From the NCBI GenBank assembly GCA_007449985.2, contig VIIQ02000688.1:124001-188000 (forward strand): DNA of 64,000 nucleotides. Reading direction: 5' to 3'. Position 1 is the first letter of the stretch. Each line of letters opens with the position of its first letter. Shown here in pieces: positions 63,084 to 64,000 of the stretch. The notes below the pieces were generated by a model. It was not told the origin of the DNA, did no database searches, and worked only from the letters and a program-made list of their open reading frames with translations. This DNA comes from Desmodesmus armatus (taxonomy: Eukaryota > Chlorophyta > Chlorophyceae > Sphaeropleales > Scenedesmaceae). A program made the translations under genes and the position numbers.

Positions 63084-64000
63084 CTATCGGCTGTGAAAAA
63101 AATTCTCTGCAACTGACGCAGTGCTCAGTGCCGCAGTCTTGCGTGCCCCGTACGCGTCAGGCGCACCTATGTATTGCGCTGCAACAGGGGTGTCAGGCGG
63201 CACGCCCTCCTGGTGCGCCTTGTGCACCCAATGGTTGGCAGCAGCGTCCAGCTGTTGCTGCTGCCACTGTGCCAGCGGCTGGTTGCCGTCTGGGCCTGCC
63301 TCCGCTGTGTCTGCAAAGCCACCGTTGTGCCCTGCAAGCAGCGCAGCAGGCAAGGGTGCAAAAGCATTCATAAAATCATCAGCGTGACTGGCTGTGGCGA
63401 ACTCCAAGACCTGGTGATGCAGCTGCGAGGGGTGATACACATTAGCGGCCGCGCGCATCAGTAGTGCTGCTGTGACAGGGTGGTGCTCCGCTTGCAAGGA
63501 GACACTCCTGTGGCGACCCAGCAGGTCCCTAGTGTAGTCTGTGCTGTCAAGAGTGCCGTCAGTGTGAAAAACCATTTGCAGGGGGTGATGGAGGGGGTCA
63601 GCTGTGGCATTCAGCCTAGCCCCTGTGACATCCAACATTGTGGCGCATGGGTGCCTGCTGGGCAGGTCTGCTATGTTGTCCTTACTAGGACGATGTGGAA
63701 TGAGTAATCTTGCAAAGACAGTATCCACCGGGCCTGCTGTCCTGTGGGCTCCTTCGCTGTGAGGAGCCACAGCAGCGGCCGGTGATCGGTGTGGAGACAA
63801 AAAGGTTCGGAGACACCGTGCAGGTATGGGCGGAATGTCTTGATCCCCCACACAGCAGCAAGTGCCTCCCCCTTCCATGCCTCATAGCGGCGCTCATGTT
63901 CGTTAAGTGACCTGCTAACGCAAGCCACCATGTACTCCGAGCCATCCTCTTCCCGCTGGTTGAGGACAGCAGCTATACCGTTGGTGCTCCAATCGGTGTA
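63084..64000 (-). mobile_element. Ty3/gypsy retrotransposon pol fragment (RNase H), frameshifted
   Basis: Entering from the right edge, the minus strand reads YTDWSTNGIAAVLNQ, then VACVSRSLNEHERRYEAWKGEALA, FRPYLHG, TDHRPLLWLL and GQQARWILSLQDYSF. This is the RNase H domain of Ty3/gypsy reverse transcriptase with the DWS, KGE and TDH acidic positions kept. Near 63690 the frame ends (LVRTT, stop at 63671), while an adjacent frame continues HRPSKDNIADLPSRHP to about 63084, so one frameshift separates the RNase H from the linker that normally leads to integrase. Integrase is absent and similarity stops near 63084. The upstream pol lies outside the window. Confidence 0.88.

Overview
This window looks like nuclear DNA from a chlorophyte green alga, probably Chlamydomonadales/Volvocales. 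Genes have many introns with canonical GT..AG junctions. The DNA is rich in CAG/AGC repeats and G or C homopolymers, plant-type CCCTAAA telomere-like words sit inside introns, and there is a tandem family of MYND-finger proteins of a kind I associate with volvocalean algae. I cannot fix the genus from sequence alone; Haematococcus-like is a guess.

Layout. (1) 1-19.1 kb: three tandem paralogues of a large Ala/Leu/Ser-rich protein ending in a MYND-type zinc finger split across two exons. The first is cut by the window edge. The second is open through its long exon. The third is damaged (TGA at 15737 and two single-G losses near 16265 and 18538). A small putative secreted or membrane gene (13454-14006, minus) diverges from the third copy. 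(2) 20.1-26.75 kb, minus: a complete 11-exon cytosolic tyrosyl-tRNA synthetase whose introns carry four long hairpins. (3) 27.1-41.45 kb, plus: a 21-exon VPS41 (HOPS subunit) gene sharing a 365-bp divergent promoter region with the synthetase. It is swollen by Ala/Gln/Ser tracts and lacks a recognisable C-terminal RING. (4) 43.0-50.0 kb, plus: a 10-exon secreted CrtC/AttH-like (hydroxyneurosporene synthase/kievitone hydratase-like) protein. Its 3.2-kb second intron holds a foldback element and a 2.1-kb minisatellite arranged as an inverted repeat. (5) 51.3-59.7 kb, minus: two paralogous genes of unknown function flank a secreted HIT-like protein resembling CDP-diacylglycerol pyrophosphatase. 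(6) 60.3-64 kb: repeats and mobile DNA, namely a foldback structure with ~465-bp inverted arms, a second direct copy of its core, a 79-bp hairpin element and a frameshifted Ty3/gypsy pol fragment running off the right edge.

The most unusual signal is structural. In the tRNA synthetase and VPS41 genes many exons have one or more decayed partial copies ('echoes') in a neighbouring intron, usually including the splice junction. Long G runs tend to lie in the 5' part of introns and long C runs just before acceptors, in the sense of transcription on both strands. Exon coordinates given below were read by eye from splice sites, reading phase and family similarity. The exon sets of the synthetase, VPS41 and CrtC-like genes all close in frame.
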